The translations under genes and the position numbers were made by a program. The notes under the pieces are model-generated. The model searched no databases. It had not been told where the DNA came from and saw only the letters and a list, made by a program, of their open reading frames with translations. Positions 1 through 10,615 of a DNA stretch of 58,126 nt are shown here, piece by piece. Within the stretch, counting starts at the first letter, position 1. The number at the start of each line of letters is the position of its first letter. This stretch comes from Hypsibius dujardini (lineage: Eukaryota > Tardigrada > Eutardigrada > Parachela > Hypsibiidae): assembly GCA_001579985.1 (NCBI GenBank), contig LRSR01012132.1, positions 1 to 58,126 on the forward strand, read 5' to 3'.

Positions 1-133
1 ATCCGTTGGGAATATTTGGTCATAGGAATAAGTTCCGTATTTTCAGACCTTTCGTGTTTCAGGCCTTTATCGGCATCTTTATCGACCTTTCGTGTTTCAG
101 GCCTTTATCGGCATCTGTTTTTGTGTCTTTTAG

Positions 134-735
134 ATTTGCTAGTCCAGATTCATGCCGCGAGTGTTAACCCCTTCGATGTGGCCAGAACCCGCGGCTACGG
201 GGAGAATCTGATTGAAAAGATGCGTGACGCTTCGAGCTTCCTCGGATTGCCGCGCCTGCCCGATCTGACTAGCCTCTTCACCCGCAAGGCCGATCCGTTT
301 CCCATTACTCTTGGTCGTGATTTCAGCGGAGTCGTCGTGGACGCGGGAAAGGCGGTGAAGGGGTTCCGCACTGGTGATGAAGTTTACGGAGTCGTTGGAC
401 CCCATCGGCAGGGCACCTTCGCAGAGTACTCCGCGACTTCGACCTGGTGCGTGGCTAGGAAGCCGAGAACCGTGACACATAGTGAAGCTGCAAGTGTGCC
501 GTATATTGCCTGTACGGCTTGGACGGCGGTGAAACTGGTAGCTAATTTACCGGATCGCGGGCAGAACACGAGAGTGCTGGTGTTGGGTGGTGCCGGTGGT
601 GTCGGCTCGTTTGCCATTCAGTACCTGAAGACTCTCGGAGTCCATGTCACCACGGTATGATCCTCTCTCTGTCTGTCTGTCTACTTGTCAGTTTGTCTTC
701 CCGTCCACCGGTCTGTTTGTTGATCTCTCTGTTTG

Positions 736-793
<58 letters not shown>

Positions 794-1486
794 CTTGTCT
801 GCCTCTGTGCTTGTTTATCTGTCAGTCTGTCTGCCTACCTGTCTTATCTGCCTGTCTGTCTGTCTGTTTATCTGTTTTGTCCTCTGCCTCTGCTTCTATA
901 TTGTCTTTATATCGATAGTTCCTATATTTTTCAACCTGCCATGCAAGGGAATTTTCTATTTTACGATCCTTTCACGTCCCCTTACTAGATCTGCGGAACG
1001 GAAGGCATGGTTCTGGTCACCGAACTCGGCGCGGACGACGTGATCGATTACAAAACCGCCAACATTGAATCCGAACTGAACATCCGCGAAAAATACGACG
1101 TCATCTTTCAGGCGTCGGGCAACGAGTACGAATACGTGAAAAAGTACCTCAAAGGCAACCTCAAATCATTCTTCGTCACTCTCACCTACCCGCTGCTGAA
1201 GAATTTCGACGACCACGGCAGCGTGGTCGGCCTCCTCAAGTCCGGCGTTAGCTTTTCCACAGAATACTTCAAGGGCCTCTCCAAGGGCAGCCACACCATC
1301 TGGGCGTTCTTTACCCCGAACGGGCCGTTCCTGGAGGAAGTGGCGGGCTTAATGGACCAGGGGAAGATCCGTCCGGTCCTCGGGAAGACCTTCCCGTTCA
1401 ACGAACTCCCCGCGGCGTTTGCGCAGGTCGACAGCGGTGACACCAACGGCAAAGTTGTCGTCCAAATCAAGAAGGACTCAGTTTGA
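134..1486 (+). CDS. RTN4IP1: RTN4IP1, mitochondrial NAD(P)H oxidoreductase of the MDR family (5' part outside window)
   Basis: Two exons are visible, 134-654 and 989-1486, joined in phase 0 (donor at 655-656, acceptor AG at 987-988). The first starts after the pyrimidine tract and AG ending at 133, so upstream coding exons lie beyond the left edge. The protein shows the medium-chain dehydrogenase/reductase order: HAASVNPFDVARTRGYG, then PITLGRDFSGVV, GDEVYG, the cofactor-binding glycine motif GGAGGVGSFAIQ, LGADDVIDYK, and the C-terminal GKIRPVLGKTFPFNELP. This order and wording match vertebrate RTN4IP1 closely, better than MECR or quinone oxidoreductases. The family is mitochondrial and has been linked to coenzyme Q synthesis and to optic atrophy in humans. 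The stop is at 1484-1486. The intron is largely a CTGT tetranucleotide array. Confidence 0.9.
737..794. repeat. (CTGT)n array in the RTN4IP1 intron
   Basis: Nearly pure CTGT units, with degenerate CTGT-rich sequence continuing to about 890. It fills much of the 334-bp intron. Confidence 0.9.
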
Positions 1487-2066
1487 GATAGAGAGCCAAT
1501 GCGCGGAGTCTGAGTAAATGAATCATTTTTAATGGTTTTATTCCCGCCCTTTAAAAACTACTCTGTTTGTTCGGGGCCGGTTGTGTCATCGCCATCACCG
1601 GCGCTTTTGTCTTTTCACGCTCTACTTGGCTGGACTTTTGAATGCCCAATAACGCTGCGGTGCTCTTGAACCCAGCGGATGGGGCTTGGCCGGTTGGATT
1701 TGTACAGCGGAGTGGAGAAGGGTTTTATCAGCTGTGAAGAATGCTACCTGGCTAAACCTAAACACACGAGTCATGCCGTGTTTGTGCTCCAATAACGTGA
1801 CATAACTCCCTAAACCAACTGATGTTGTGAACGGCGACGATGATGATCATTTTTCGGAGTGGCCGGTCATTCCATGTTCGTTCGAAAGGTTTATTGGCGC
1901 GCTCTCTCTCCGCCGAACACTCAGCGCGTTTACTTACATTTTCACTCTCCGGAATCGTGAATCCTGCAGCCACGACACGGAATGTTCGCGACACTTTCTC
2001 GCGTGAACGAACAATAACGCGGAAATCTCCTCAAACGACGTCGAGATTTCCGGCGTGGGAATTAGC
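1487..2066. other. Intergenic spacer between RTN4IP1 and the cysteine-repeat gene
   Basis: No convincing coding sequence. It must hold the 3' UTR of the upstream gene and the promoter of the downstream gene, but I see no clear AATAAA or TATA element. Confidence 0.5.
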
Positions 2067-5000
2067 ATGTCATTTTTGTTGGTCCTTATCTTGCTGACCG
2101 GAAGTCTCGGAGGTAAACTCGTTTTTCATACTGCGGAGAATTCAGCAGAAACCAAGAGATCATCCTTTTTTTTAAAATTTATGCTGAAAGACAATGGAAA
2201 ATAAGCGCGAATTGTCGTTGTAACTTGTTTTGGTGGGAAATTGTCGACCTTTTGGTTTCACCCCGCACAATGTGTTGAATTAAAAACACATCTTAATTAA
2301 TAACATCTTAATCAGCATGTCTATTTGATGGGTCCCCATCTTTTCTTTCCTCACAGGACTAGTGCACGGACAGTCCGGATGTGAAGCCATTGCATGCATC
2401 AACGAAGTTCAGGTTCAGAACATCTTCCTCCGATCGGTTGACGGATCGGCACTTCCTCCGCCGATCATCTGCGACAGGTACTGTAAATCGGTGATTTTAA
2501 TTCACCGATCATGAATCTAGAACACTAAGCGACGCAATTTAGTCTAGTGGAGGGTCTCGGAAATGGGCAAAAGGGGCGGGGCAGGGGAAATACTTGAACA
2601 ATCAACCAATCAACCACCGGAGCTCCGGAGCAATCGGAGCTGAGTTGATTGGTTGATTGTTTAATTATTACCCCTGCCTCGCCTTGTCGCCAAACTCGCC
2701 GATGACCAGACAACAACGATATCCCGGATGCTTATTCTCCCTAAATGAGACGCGCTATTTCTTCCACGACTTTCTCAGTTTTTGTTTTTTTGCAATTCGA
2801 CAAAGTGTACCAATTAGCCGCTTTAAGACGTCAAGCCAAACTGAGAATCACAGAAGAGTTGAAGATGGAGCAAGGGGAGTTTCTCTTTCCTGAAAATTCC
2901 TCAGCGCGTCCGCCGCGTGATCCTATTCTTTTTTGATCCGCGAGGGCCTTCAAAGGTAACACTGTGATCACTAATTTTGATAAAAAAAAATGCATTTTGA
3001 GCGCTGTATTTGGTGTTTTGTTGAAAATCGGCCTTGAAAACAACGCGGGAGGTTCAGTCATTACGGCAAATGCCAAAAAAACCTCCCTCTCAGGAGGTCC
3101 GGGAAAACGCGTGCATCTTTTTTCTAGCAAGATTTCAACGAAAATGTGTTCTAGGTGATCGATTGGCCAAAGAATTTCCAAAGTTTGTTTACATTTGAGC
3201 ACCTTTGAGAAACGATGAGAAGCTTTGATCTGTTCGATTTTCGATAACTGATGCGTACAACCGTGGCACGATTTCTCGGCGAAAAACGTTAATCGGAACA
3301 CAAGGTGTTATGCCGGTGTTCCGATTAACGGTTTTCGTCGAGAAATCGTGCCACAGCTGTATTCACAGGAACAAAACGTCGATTTGTCACTTCTGGGAGG
3401 AGACAGAAAAAAACGTAAACAAACCCAAATAATGCAGATCTTTTATGATAAAACCAAAGGGGAGAAAATTCTCTGTCGAATGAGTGGTGACCTACTTTCC
3501 CAATGCTAGAGGGGACAGAGCAGCATGTCGGTGAAGTTATTCTCTAAAATAAGTTTCCACACGGGACAATAAGGGTATTCAAAGTTCGATTATTTGCAGC
3601 GATTATCTCGCTAATTCAAACTCGCTAATCTCCCTGGTTTTGAAGATAAGCGAAAAAAGCAGCCAAGGAGCTGCTTTTCTCGGTTATCTGCTCGCTAATT
3701 GTGTGCATCTGTCTTGTGAGTGGTCCATGTGAGTTGAGATTCGCGAAGGAGACACAGCCTCAGGTAAGCCAGGGGGCGTGTCCTCGTATCACCGTTGCAT
3801 TGGCGTGCAAAACCAGGGAGATTAGCGAGTTTGAATTAGCGAAATAATCGCTGCAAATAATCGAACTTTGAATACCCTTAATGTAGCTAACTGTATTAAT
3901 CAAGACTCAAGACTTTTCAGTGTTCATTGTCATTATACAAGAAGATTATAGAAATCAGCTCGATCTGCGTGTGATCTTTCCAGGCAGCATCCGCGCAGTC
4001 TGTTTGCGCTGGGACAGTGTTGGGGCCGGCAGTGCGGCGAGAATTATGGCGGCAATCCGACCATACTGAATGCTCTCCGCACCATTGAGGACATCTGCAT
4101 GGGGGAAGCTCAATATAGTAAGAAAATATTTAAATGCTGGAATTACTACTGCAGTGCTGTAGATTGAACGACAAGAGTGAATACACAGTGCTGTAGAGTC
4201 AACGACAAGAGTGAGTACACTGGAGGGTCCGGGGAATGGGCAATAGGGGCGGGGCAGGGGGTGGTTTTCAATCAATCGAACAATCAACTACCTGACCACC
4301 CCCTGCCCCGCCCCTTTTACCCATACCCCGGGCCCTCCAGTGTACTCAGTCTTGTCGTTGATTGTCGTTGATTGATTTTGGGTTCGAAAAATAAGCAATA
4401 AATCGGACAAACATATAGGCCAATAACTTTGACAAAAAATTTAAAATGTAATTTTTAAAAATGGAAAACGAAAAAGAAACCTAGTTATTTTGGTTGATTT
4501 ACGTCACGATTTTGCCGTGTTTGCCTTGTCGTGCGCAGAATTTATGCCAAATCAAAACTTGCGCAACAATGGGAGTTTTACCTCGTTCTGGATATCTGAC
4601 GTTCCAAAGTAATAGCCAAGGTCGTCTGCTGATGAATGCAAATTAGGCTGTATATTGTTCATGATCAATTACAGGATCTGGCAAAAACAAATCCCATGAA
4701 AAATTGCAATTACATTTTTTTCCCATAAATTTATTTGTCGATTGGACTGTAATTGTGTTTTGCATTTTTTAAACATGTATTAATTTGTATAATATTTCAG
4801 TGCTATTTTAATAACAGCTTAATGATACTTTCTAGGTTTTTACCTTTTTTTAAAAAAACACAACTTATATTATCTTCAATGCTTTCATGTTCATTAATAA
4901 TACGCTTTCAATGGCTGAGATGATTTTTGGCAGAAGTTCCCAAAGCTTTCAGTTACATCAATTACAGAAGCTGATCAGGAACGTTACTGACAAGAACGAG

Positions 5001-6252
5001 CGCAGTGTCGTTTTTTTCCGCTGAATTTTTTGCCGATTCTACAGTAATTTTAATCCTCTGTAATTTGGTTAGGTAAATAAATTATTTCTTATCTTGTTGT
5101 ATGTTCTACTGTGTTAATCAGGTTGTTCAGGGGGTTTACTGTTGTTTTTTCAGACTATTTAACATTGATTTGCAATGCTTTGTCAAGTTGTTGAATAATA
5201 CGTTATTACTGCACTGTCTCGATCATTTGGTGCTGCGTTTTAGATCCACCGTATATTATGATTGCAGTGAAGGGCAGTCTGTGTAGTCATGATGTACGGG
5301 TGTGTCTAAAAAGCAACACCAAATGATCGAGACAGTACAGTAAGAGCTGTCTTGATTGTTGCAGAACTTCCGCAGGCCATCGCACAATGCCGAATCTACT
5401 ACCCGTCCGCACAGGCCCCCGAACTCACAGCCGACCTCCGAAGCCAATGCCTCGGTAATGTCTATCCTCGAAATCGACGTAACGATTCGCCCTACCTCCT
5501 GGAACCACGGATACTAACGGAATACTTCAGCACCTCCGTCACACCCGCTCTGCAAGTGAATGAAGATTCCGGTTGGGGCAGCTCCAAGTCCTTCCCCTTC
5601 CTGGCGGATCCGCTGATGGCAGTTGATCTATCCGGTGCCCCAGCGAAAGGGGCATTACCGGTGGACACCGTCAATCGTGATTATCGTCCCATAGTCGGTA
5701 CCGGGGTGTCCGAAAACTGGGACGACTCCAATTGGAAGTGGCCGGCAGCGGCGACCTCGCCGATTTTCCCACTGGTCTTTCCGCAGTCGACGTTGCCGTT
5801 TACCACCGGCAGTGGGGCTGCTGTTGGTACTGGCGGGTCGGGCATTACGCAGATGGACCAACAGAGTCTGACCATGTGTTTGCAAGTGAGCGATCTTATG
5901 GACTGTACACTGGCACGGACATGTGGACCGGATTTGGGTAAATACCGTTTACTGGTTGTGGGAGGGTTGTTAGTTGTTATGTATTGTCTCAAATACTCAT
6001 AACTGGGCATTCGTAATTGAACACGTAGAATGAGAGAGTTTGTTCCGCTCTGTTAGAGATGGAGCTACTATAGGTCTACGCCTTTGTTTGCTGTTTTCGT
6101 AGGGCAAGTGATGAAGTCACTAGCCATGGTGTACCTTGGATGCAGTGCTGTCGGTAAGTGAGTGAAGTTAAAACGTTTGACGCTCGCAGATAATACCTTG
6201 CCGCACTATAGTACTAGTAGTAGTCAGACGGAAAACCAAAGGCATGCAGTTT

Positions 6253-6288
<36 letters not shown>

Positions 6289-7730
6289 GCCACACTGATA
6301 GGGAGACAGACAGGCAAATACTTAAATGAGTCAGCGGCTATACAGTTCAACAGTAATCTTATTCGCTGAGAATTTGCGTCCTGGAATTCCGTTTAAATTC
6401 TGTTTCAGTTCGAACTTCGGCGGTCTGTGACGTCGACAGAGTGCGCTACTGCATGCGCGTCAACGGTGGGAATATGTTCGACGTTTTCGATCCAACACGA
6501 TTCAGCGCCTACTGCCAGTAAGGAGTTTCTTCCGGCACTGCCGTTGACATTTACGAAAATTTTCCATACATACATCAACATGAGTTTGTACTTTGCAAGA
6601 AATTACCGAGCTATACTGTCGTGCATCGATAAAGACTGCCCCTCTAACGCTGCCGGCAACGCTGACCTCCGCCTGCTGGAGCAGTATAAATCCTTTCTCT
6701 CCAAATTTTGCGTGGACATTGCGTACCAAACGAGTAAGCCGGCTTCGTTCCTAGAATCTACAAATGTCTGCTGACCATTCATGACGATTCGGTGTGAAAG
6801 GTCAATCATTAAAGCTTAAAATCTTGTATATGCTTTGCCTATTTTTTTAAATTTATTTTTATTTATTTTTATTTTTGTTATAATTTGGAATCCTTGATGT
6901 ATACTTTTATATTTATAAAGTTACTTATATTTTTACGTTGCAGCTGTCGTGCGGGCGTCAGCGAACTGTCCCATCTTCCAGAACGCTCAGGTCTTCCCGG
7001 CTACCGGAGCGTCCATGTCGTGCGCACAACAGCTTATGCAGCGCCAGCCCGTTCCACCAGATGCAAATTTGTGTACCATTGTGGAGGCCAACACTTACTG
7101 CCTCGGCCAAATTCGCCAGTGTGGTAAAAAAAGCATTTCCCTTGTATTCTTGTGATTATTTTTTCTCATTATCCCACAAAGCAAAGCAAAGTATCTGATT
7201 TTTTGTTAGTTTACGCGGATATAAATCCCCAAAAGACGGCACTCCTTGAGATGATTGGCTGCAAACCGACCGGCGTCTTAGTGAACGGTGAGCCATCTCT
7301 GCTCTACAGTCAACGAGAAGATTGAGTACACTGGAGGGTCCGNCTTCAGTGTACTCAACCACCTGACCACCCCCTGCTCCGCCCCTTTTGCCCATACCCC
7401 GGACCCTCCAGTGTAATCAACCACCTGGCCACCCCCTGCTCCGCCCCTTTTGCCCATACCACGGACCCTTCAGTGTACTCAACCACCTGACCACCCCCTG
7501 CTCCGCCCCTTTTGCCCATACCCCGGACCCTCCAGTGTACTCAATCTTGTCGTTGATTATAGTTCTGCAGCAAATTTCTAATGAATTCTAATGTGACATC
7601 TTCCCTCGGGGTTGTAGATGTAGTACCCAATTTGACCACTGCATCCGGAGGAGCCGATGGAACGGTGCAATCGACCAGCATTTTCACTGTCCTATTAATT
7701 GCGGGATTTGCTCTGTTCTTGAAATTTTAG
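2067..7730 (+). CDS. Secreted, probably GPI-anchored protein with six-cysteine repeats (family not recognised)
   Basis: Ten exons give one 512-residue frame with all intron phases agreeing: 2067-2112, 2357-2477, 3984-4117, 5365-5937, 6103-6153, 6409-6517, 6600-6733, 6944-7123, 7210-7287, 7618-7730. It begins with a signal peptide (MSFLLVLILLTGSLG, cleavage probably near residue 21). It ends with a small-residue stretch (TASGGADG, about 483-490) followed by a hydrophobic tail to the stop, the classic GPI-anchor signal. Between them are four cysteine modules. Repeat 1 has Cys 24, 29, 54, 68, 73, 94; repeat 3 has 315, 323, 344, 353, 358, 382; repeat 4 has 398, 416, 433, 442, 449, 467; repeat 2 keeps only the last four (272, 281, 287, 305). 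A Ser/Thr/Pro/Gly-rich linker of about 160 residues separates repeats 1 and 2. The helical six-cysteine layout recalls nematode T20D4.11-like (DUF19) domains, but that is a guess. No function can be assigned. Confidence 0.8.
2543..2680. mobile_element. Degenerate copy of the GC-rich foldback element (intron 2)
   Basis: The left part contains GGAGGGTCTCGGAAATGGGC and GGGGCGGGGCAGGGG, as in the element at 4200. The inner parts pair with each other: a stretch with CAATCAACCAATCAAC faces GTTGATTGGTTGATTG. Confidence 0.55.
3256..3361. mobile_element. Short TA-flanked inverted-repeat element (MITE-like)
   Basis: Arms of about 45 bp, beginning TACAACCGTGGCACG and ending CGTGCCACAGCTGTA, meet around a 16-bp loop. 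They pair with few mismatches. Both ends carry TA, as expected of a Tc1/mariner-type target duplication. There is no coding capacity. It lies in intron 2 of the cysteine-repeat gene. Confidence 0.75.
3570..3880. mobile_element. 311-bp MITE-like element with about 72-bp terminal inverted repeats
   Basis: The left arm 3570-3642 (TAAGGGTATTCAAAGTTCG...) is almost perfectly repeated in reverse at 3808-3880 (...CGAACTTTGAATACCCTTA). A second small hairpin lies inside, AAAGCAGCCAAGGAGCTGCTTTT at about 3655-3680. The ends are TA. No ORF. Intron 2 of the cysteine-repeat gene. Confidence 0.85.
4200..4360. mobile_element. GC-rich foldback element
   Basis: The left arm 4200-4265 (CAACGACAAGAGTGAGTACA...) pairs with the right arm 4295-4360 (...TGTACTCAGTCTTGTCGTTG) around a 29-bp AT-rich loop. 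A partial direct copy of its left end precedes it at about 4165-4185. Intron 3 of the cysteine-repeat gene. Confidence 0.8.
5207..5342. mobile_element. 136-bp TA-flanked inverted-repeat element
   Basis: The arms 5207-5253 and 5296-5342 pair with few mismatches (TACTGCACTGTCTCGATCAT against ATGATCGAGACAGTACAGTA). It sits only 22 bp before the acceptor of exon 4 of the cysteine-repeat gene. Confidence 0.8.
6256..6291. repeat. (ACAG)n array
   Basis: Short pure tetranucleotide array in intron 5 of the cysteine-repeat gene. Confidence 0.85.
7320..7550. repeat. Foldback-element copy with a 62-bp tandemly repeated right arm and an undetermined base
   Basis: The left arm starts like the 4200 element (GAGTACACTGGAGGGTCCG) and stops at an N at 7343. 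The right arm then occurs three times in tandem with period 62 (units start at 7356, 7418 and 7480), each with CCACCCCCTGCTCCGCCCC. The N probably marks an assembly collapse or unresolved hairpin. Intron 9 of the cysteine-repeat gene. Confidence 0.75.
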
Positions 7731-7777
7731 CTGGAACATACCGAACTGTTAGTAGAAAAAGTTTTTATCATCACCGG

Positions 7778-7783
7778 AATAAA
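7778..7783 (+). terminator. AATAAA polyadenylation signal candidate
   Basis: AATAAA lies 48 bases after the stop of the + strand cysteine-repeat gene and directly abuts the stop codon of OXSM on the other strand. Confidence 0.5.
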
Positions 7784-8082
7784 TTATTTTGCAATTTCAG
7801 CAAACACTATACTCGCATTGGTTCCACCAAAACCGAATGAGTTTTTTATGGCTATCCGCCTATCTCTAGCCTCCCATTTCACTGATTTATTTGCAACAAT
7901 ATTCAGATCAGAAATGTCCTTGTCGACGTTCTCCAAGTTTACTGTTGGTGGAACAGATCCCGAGTGGCAGGCCAGTACGGCGAAAATACTCTCGATCGCT
8001 CCGGCAGCGCCCAACAGATGACCAGTTGCACCTGCAGAAACAGGATTATGAGTAACAAGAAAATCGGCATTATGTTTCCTGC

Positions 8083-8117
<35 letters not shown>

Positions 8118-9879
8118 GCTTGCCTGTCTACCTGCCTGGCAGCCTACCTGACTGATTTACTGACTGACTAACTGACTGACTGAGCCTGTGAGTGCCAACT
8201 TCTTCCCCTCCTACCTTTAGTGGAAGAGATCAGTTTGTCAGCGCCGAACACCTTTCGGACAGCATTAGCCTCGGCTTTGTCACCATGAGGCGTCGACGTA
8301 GCATGGCAGTTCACATAACCCACTTGCTCCGGCTTCACTCCGGCGAACCCGAGTGCTCGATTCATACAAAGCGTTGCTCCTTTGCCATCATCCCTTGGTG
8401 TGGTCATATGACTCGCATCCCCAGCCAACCCGTAACCAAGAACCTCGGCGTACATCTTGGCGCCGCGCCGCTTCGCGTGCTCATACTCCTCGAGAATCAG
8501 GACGCCACTGCCTTCGCCCATGACGAAACCGTCACGGTCGCGGTCGAATGGTCGCGACGACCGCTCCGGTGTGTCGGTGAATTTTGTGGACAGCGCACGC
8601 ATCCGAGCGAACGCGGCGATGCCCAGGGGTGAAATGGAGGCCTCAGCGCCGCCGCAGACCATCACGTCGGCGTCGTTGTGCTGGATGAAGCGGAAGGCGT
8701 CCCCGACGGCGTGCAGACCGGTAGCACAAGCAGTACTGAAACGTAGAATAAAAACGGTTAGCAGTCATCAAGGAGCTGTACCTCATTTATAGATTATTAA
8801 ACAAATTAAGTCAAAAAGTCTTTTCTTCTTTTAACTTAGGTAAGAACTTGACAAGTCAAAGTGGGAATCAGCCTAAACCCAGTGCAGCCTTCGCTTTTCC
8901 GGTCAGTCTGTATCGCGATAGTTATAGGACCGCGTGCCGGTAAAATACGGATTTGGCAGGTGATAGTGGAGCACAGCGGCGAAGAAAACAATCAAGCAAT
9001 CCCGCCTACCTGACGGAACGGCACATCATCAGCTGTTCGATCAACATCAAATAGTATGAGGTGAAGTCTGCAAGTCGGCTCACCCTCAAAATCGTCATTA
9101 AATCGGTTCACTCATGAGTTCATCTTTGCCAGCTAGTACTTGATTGCCTGATTTGCTATACCATATCCTAATAACTAGAGCACTTTTGTAAATCAAGCAA
9201 ACAAGCACACGCCATCAAAGGGAAATCCATGAGTGAGCCGCTTTACGATTTTGAGCGTGAGCCGATTTGATTACTTCACCTTATATTGGAACACAAACAA
9301 CTTCGAATTCATTCAATCCTGACAAACTTCGGACCAGAAAAAATCCATCACAATTTCCCACCTCACGCAGTGATTCGGTCCCTGGAATCCATATTTGATT
9401 GAAATCTGCCCCGCGCCGAGATTGGGCAGGATTTTGGGCATGAAAAACGGCGACAGTTTGGAGTATCCCCTCCGGAGGTCGTCCCCCGCGTCCACCGTGT
9501 CCTGCAGGTTGTTCATCGCAAAGCCCAAGCACACCCCCGTCCGCTCCAGTTCCGCCTCGTCAGCCTGCACCTTCCCATCAAGCAGCAGCTCCGCGTCCCG
9601 CAACGCCTGTTCCGCCGCGTGCAGCCCAAAGAGGAAGCCGTTGCTGAGGTAGCGCCGCTCCGCATTCGTCGACACGGCATCCTCATTGAACTCGTGCGGC
9701 GCTGCCTTGCCGCGCGGGACGGGCGCTGCCACCTTGCAGGGGATGGCGGCGTAGTCGGTGGCGGCGGTCCGCTGCAGGGTGACGCCGATCGCGCCGTCGA
9801 GGAGACGCGGCCAGACGTGCGCGATCTGGCAGCCGAGCGGGGACACGATCCCAAGGCCGGTGACGACGACGCGACGCAT
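7784..9879 (-). CDS. OXSM: OXSM, mitochondrial 3-oxoacyl-[acyl-carrier-protein] synthase (FabF type)
   Basis: Three exons on the minus strand, 9879-9362, 8735-8215 and 8031-7784, with phases 2 and 1 matching, give 428 residues. This condensing enzyme extends acyl-ACP chains in mitochondrial type II fatty-acid synthesis. Diagnostic motifs: the start [15 protein letters not shown], the nucleophile site STACATG (Cys about 176, with the Ser codon split by intron 1), the active-site histidines in HATSTPHGD and [11 protein letters not shown], the lysine in SSTKG, and the C-terminal [11 protein letters not shown]. The start used is the ATG immediately before RRVVVTG. Human OXSM carries a mitochondrial leader before this point, so a further upstream exon may exist. 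Intron 1 holds an inverted-repeat element at 9051-9285 and intron 2 a CTGT array. Confidence 0.93.
8091..8120. repeat. (CTGT)n array in OXSM intron 2
   Basis: Short tetranucleotide array with degenerate CTGA/CTGC flanks up to 8190. Confidence 0.85.
9051..9285. mobile_element. MITE family E, copy 1, with about 100-bp inverted repeats
   Basis: The ends ATAGTATGAGGTGAAGTCTG and TTACTTCACCTTATA and the inner pairs (GTCGGCTCACCCTCAAAATCG against CGATTTTGAGCGTGAGCCGA, split here for length) form long arms. A related copy is at 13831-14105. Located in OXSM intron 1. No coding capacity. Confidence 0.75.
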
Positions 9880-10137
9880 TTCTCAGGCTGCGTGTATTTG
9901 GGCAGAGAGGGAATACAAAATGAGGAGAAACGGAGAATAACGCGCAGGAATAATAAGCGGGTGAACCTATTGCAGTGCCTTTAAGGTAACTACAATAAAA
10001 TGTCCTCCTGATTGCATGATGAGATGTTGTCGCGCGGCAGGCGGTGGAGGTCTGATGGATTTTTGCATGCGTTTTGACCATGTTCGACGCGTGTGATGTG
10101 ATCTGCGGCCTGGAGTGTGCTGTGCATGTCTTACTAA

Positions 10138-10268
10138 TACACACAGACACATGGCCATATTATAGCGCTAACCAAGTCAAGTGATTAGCTCGAGTGGTGC
10201 GAAAAGCCGTGTCCTGACCGAGTTAAATGGCTTAACTCGGTCAGCCCTATAATGTGGCCACCTGTGTA
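10138..10268. mobile_element. ACACGTGGC-type inverted-repeat element, diverged copy
   Basis: The arms contain ATGGCCATATTATAGCGCTA and TATAATGTGGCCACCTGTGT. The inner AACCAAGTCAAG / CTTAACTCGGT pairing resembles the other three copies. More diverged than them. Confidence 0.55.
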
Positions 10269-10519
10269 AATACGCCGCGGCAGCGGAACGGATATCAGCT
10301 GTTCGAACCATGTCGGTGGAAATGACTCGCTACACTTAAAACAGTCGTTGAGCAATTTTTTGTCCACATACAGTATGAAAGTGCAGTTTTTCCTGAAATA
10401 TGATGAAATTATGAAGATTCGCATTACATTTTTTTTCTTCAAAAACAAAATATCGCTAATGAAACAAATTAGTTTTTGGTTGTTTCATGGTCAGTCGATC
10501 GATTCTGGTCCATTGTCCA

Positions 10520-10615
10520 CGGCGGCCCACGGCGGCCCACGGCGGCCCACGGCGTCCCGTGGTGACCCGTGGTGACCCGTGGTGGCCCGTGGTGGCCCGT
10601 GGTGGCCCGCGGCGT
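10520..10615. repeat. Decamer minisatellite that is itself an inverted repeat
   Basis: About four copies of CCACGGCGGC run into about five copies of CCGTGGTGGC. The second series is close to the reverse complement of the first, so the whole 95 bp can fold back into a GC-rich hairpin centred near 10560. Confidence 0.75.

Noticed and set aside
644-1043. ORFs rich in Cys-Leu-Ser-Val
   Set aside because: Translation of the CTGT array. The same happens at 16545-16920, 17992-18345, 23043-23558, 26365-26830, 28628-28921, 33787-34328, 42577-42852, 47073-47648 and elsewhere.
7344-7550. Regular 62-bp repeats considered as a CRISPR array
   Set aside because: The genome is eukaryotic, the units are contiguous with no unique spacers, and they derive from a foldback element.
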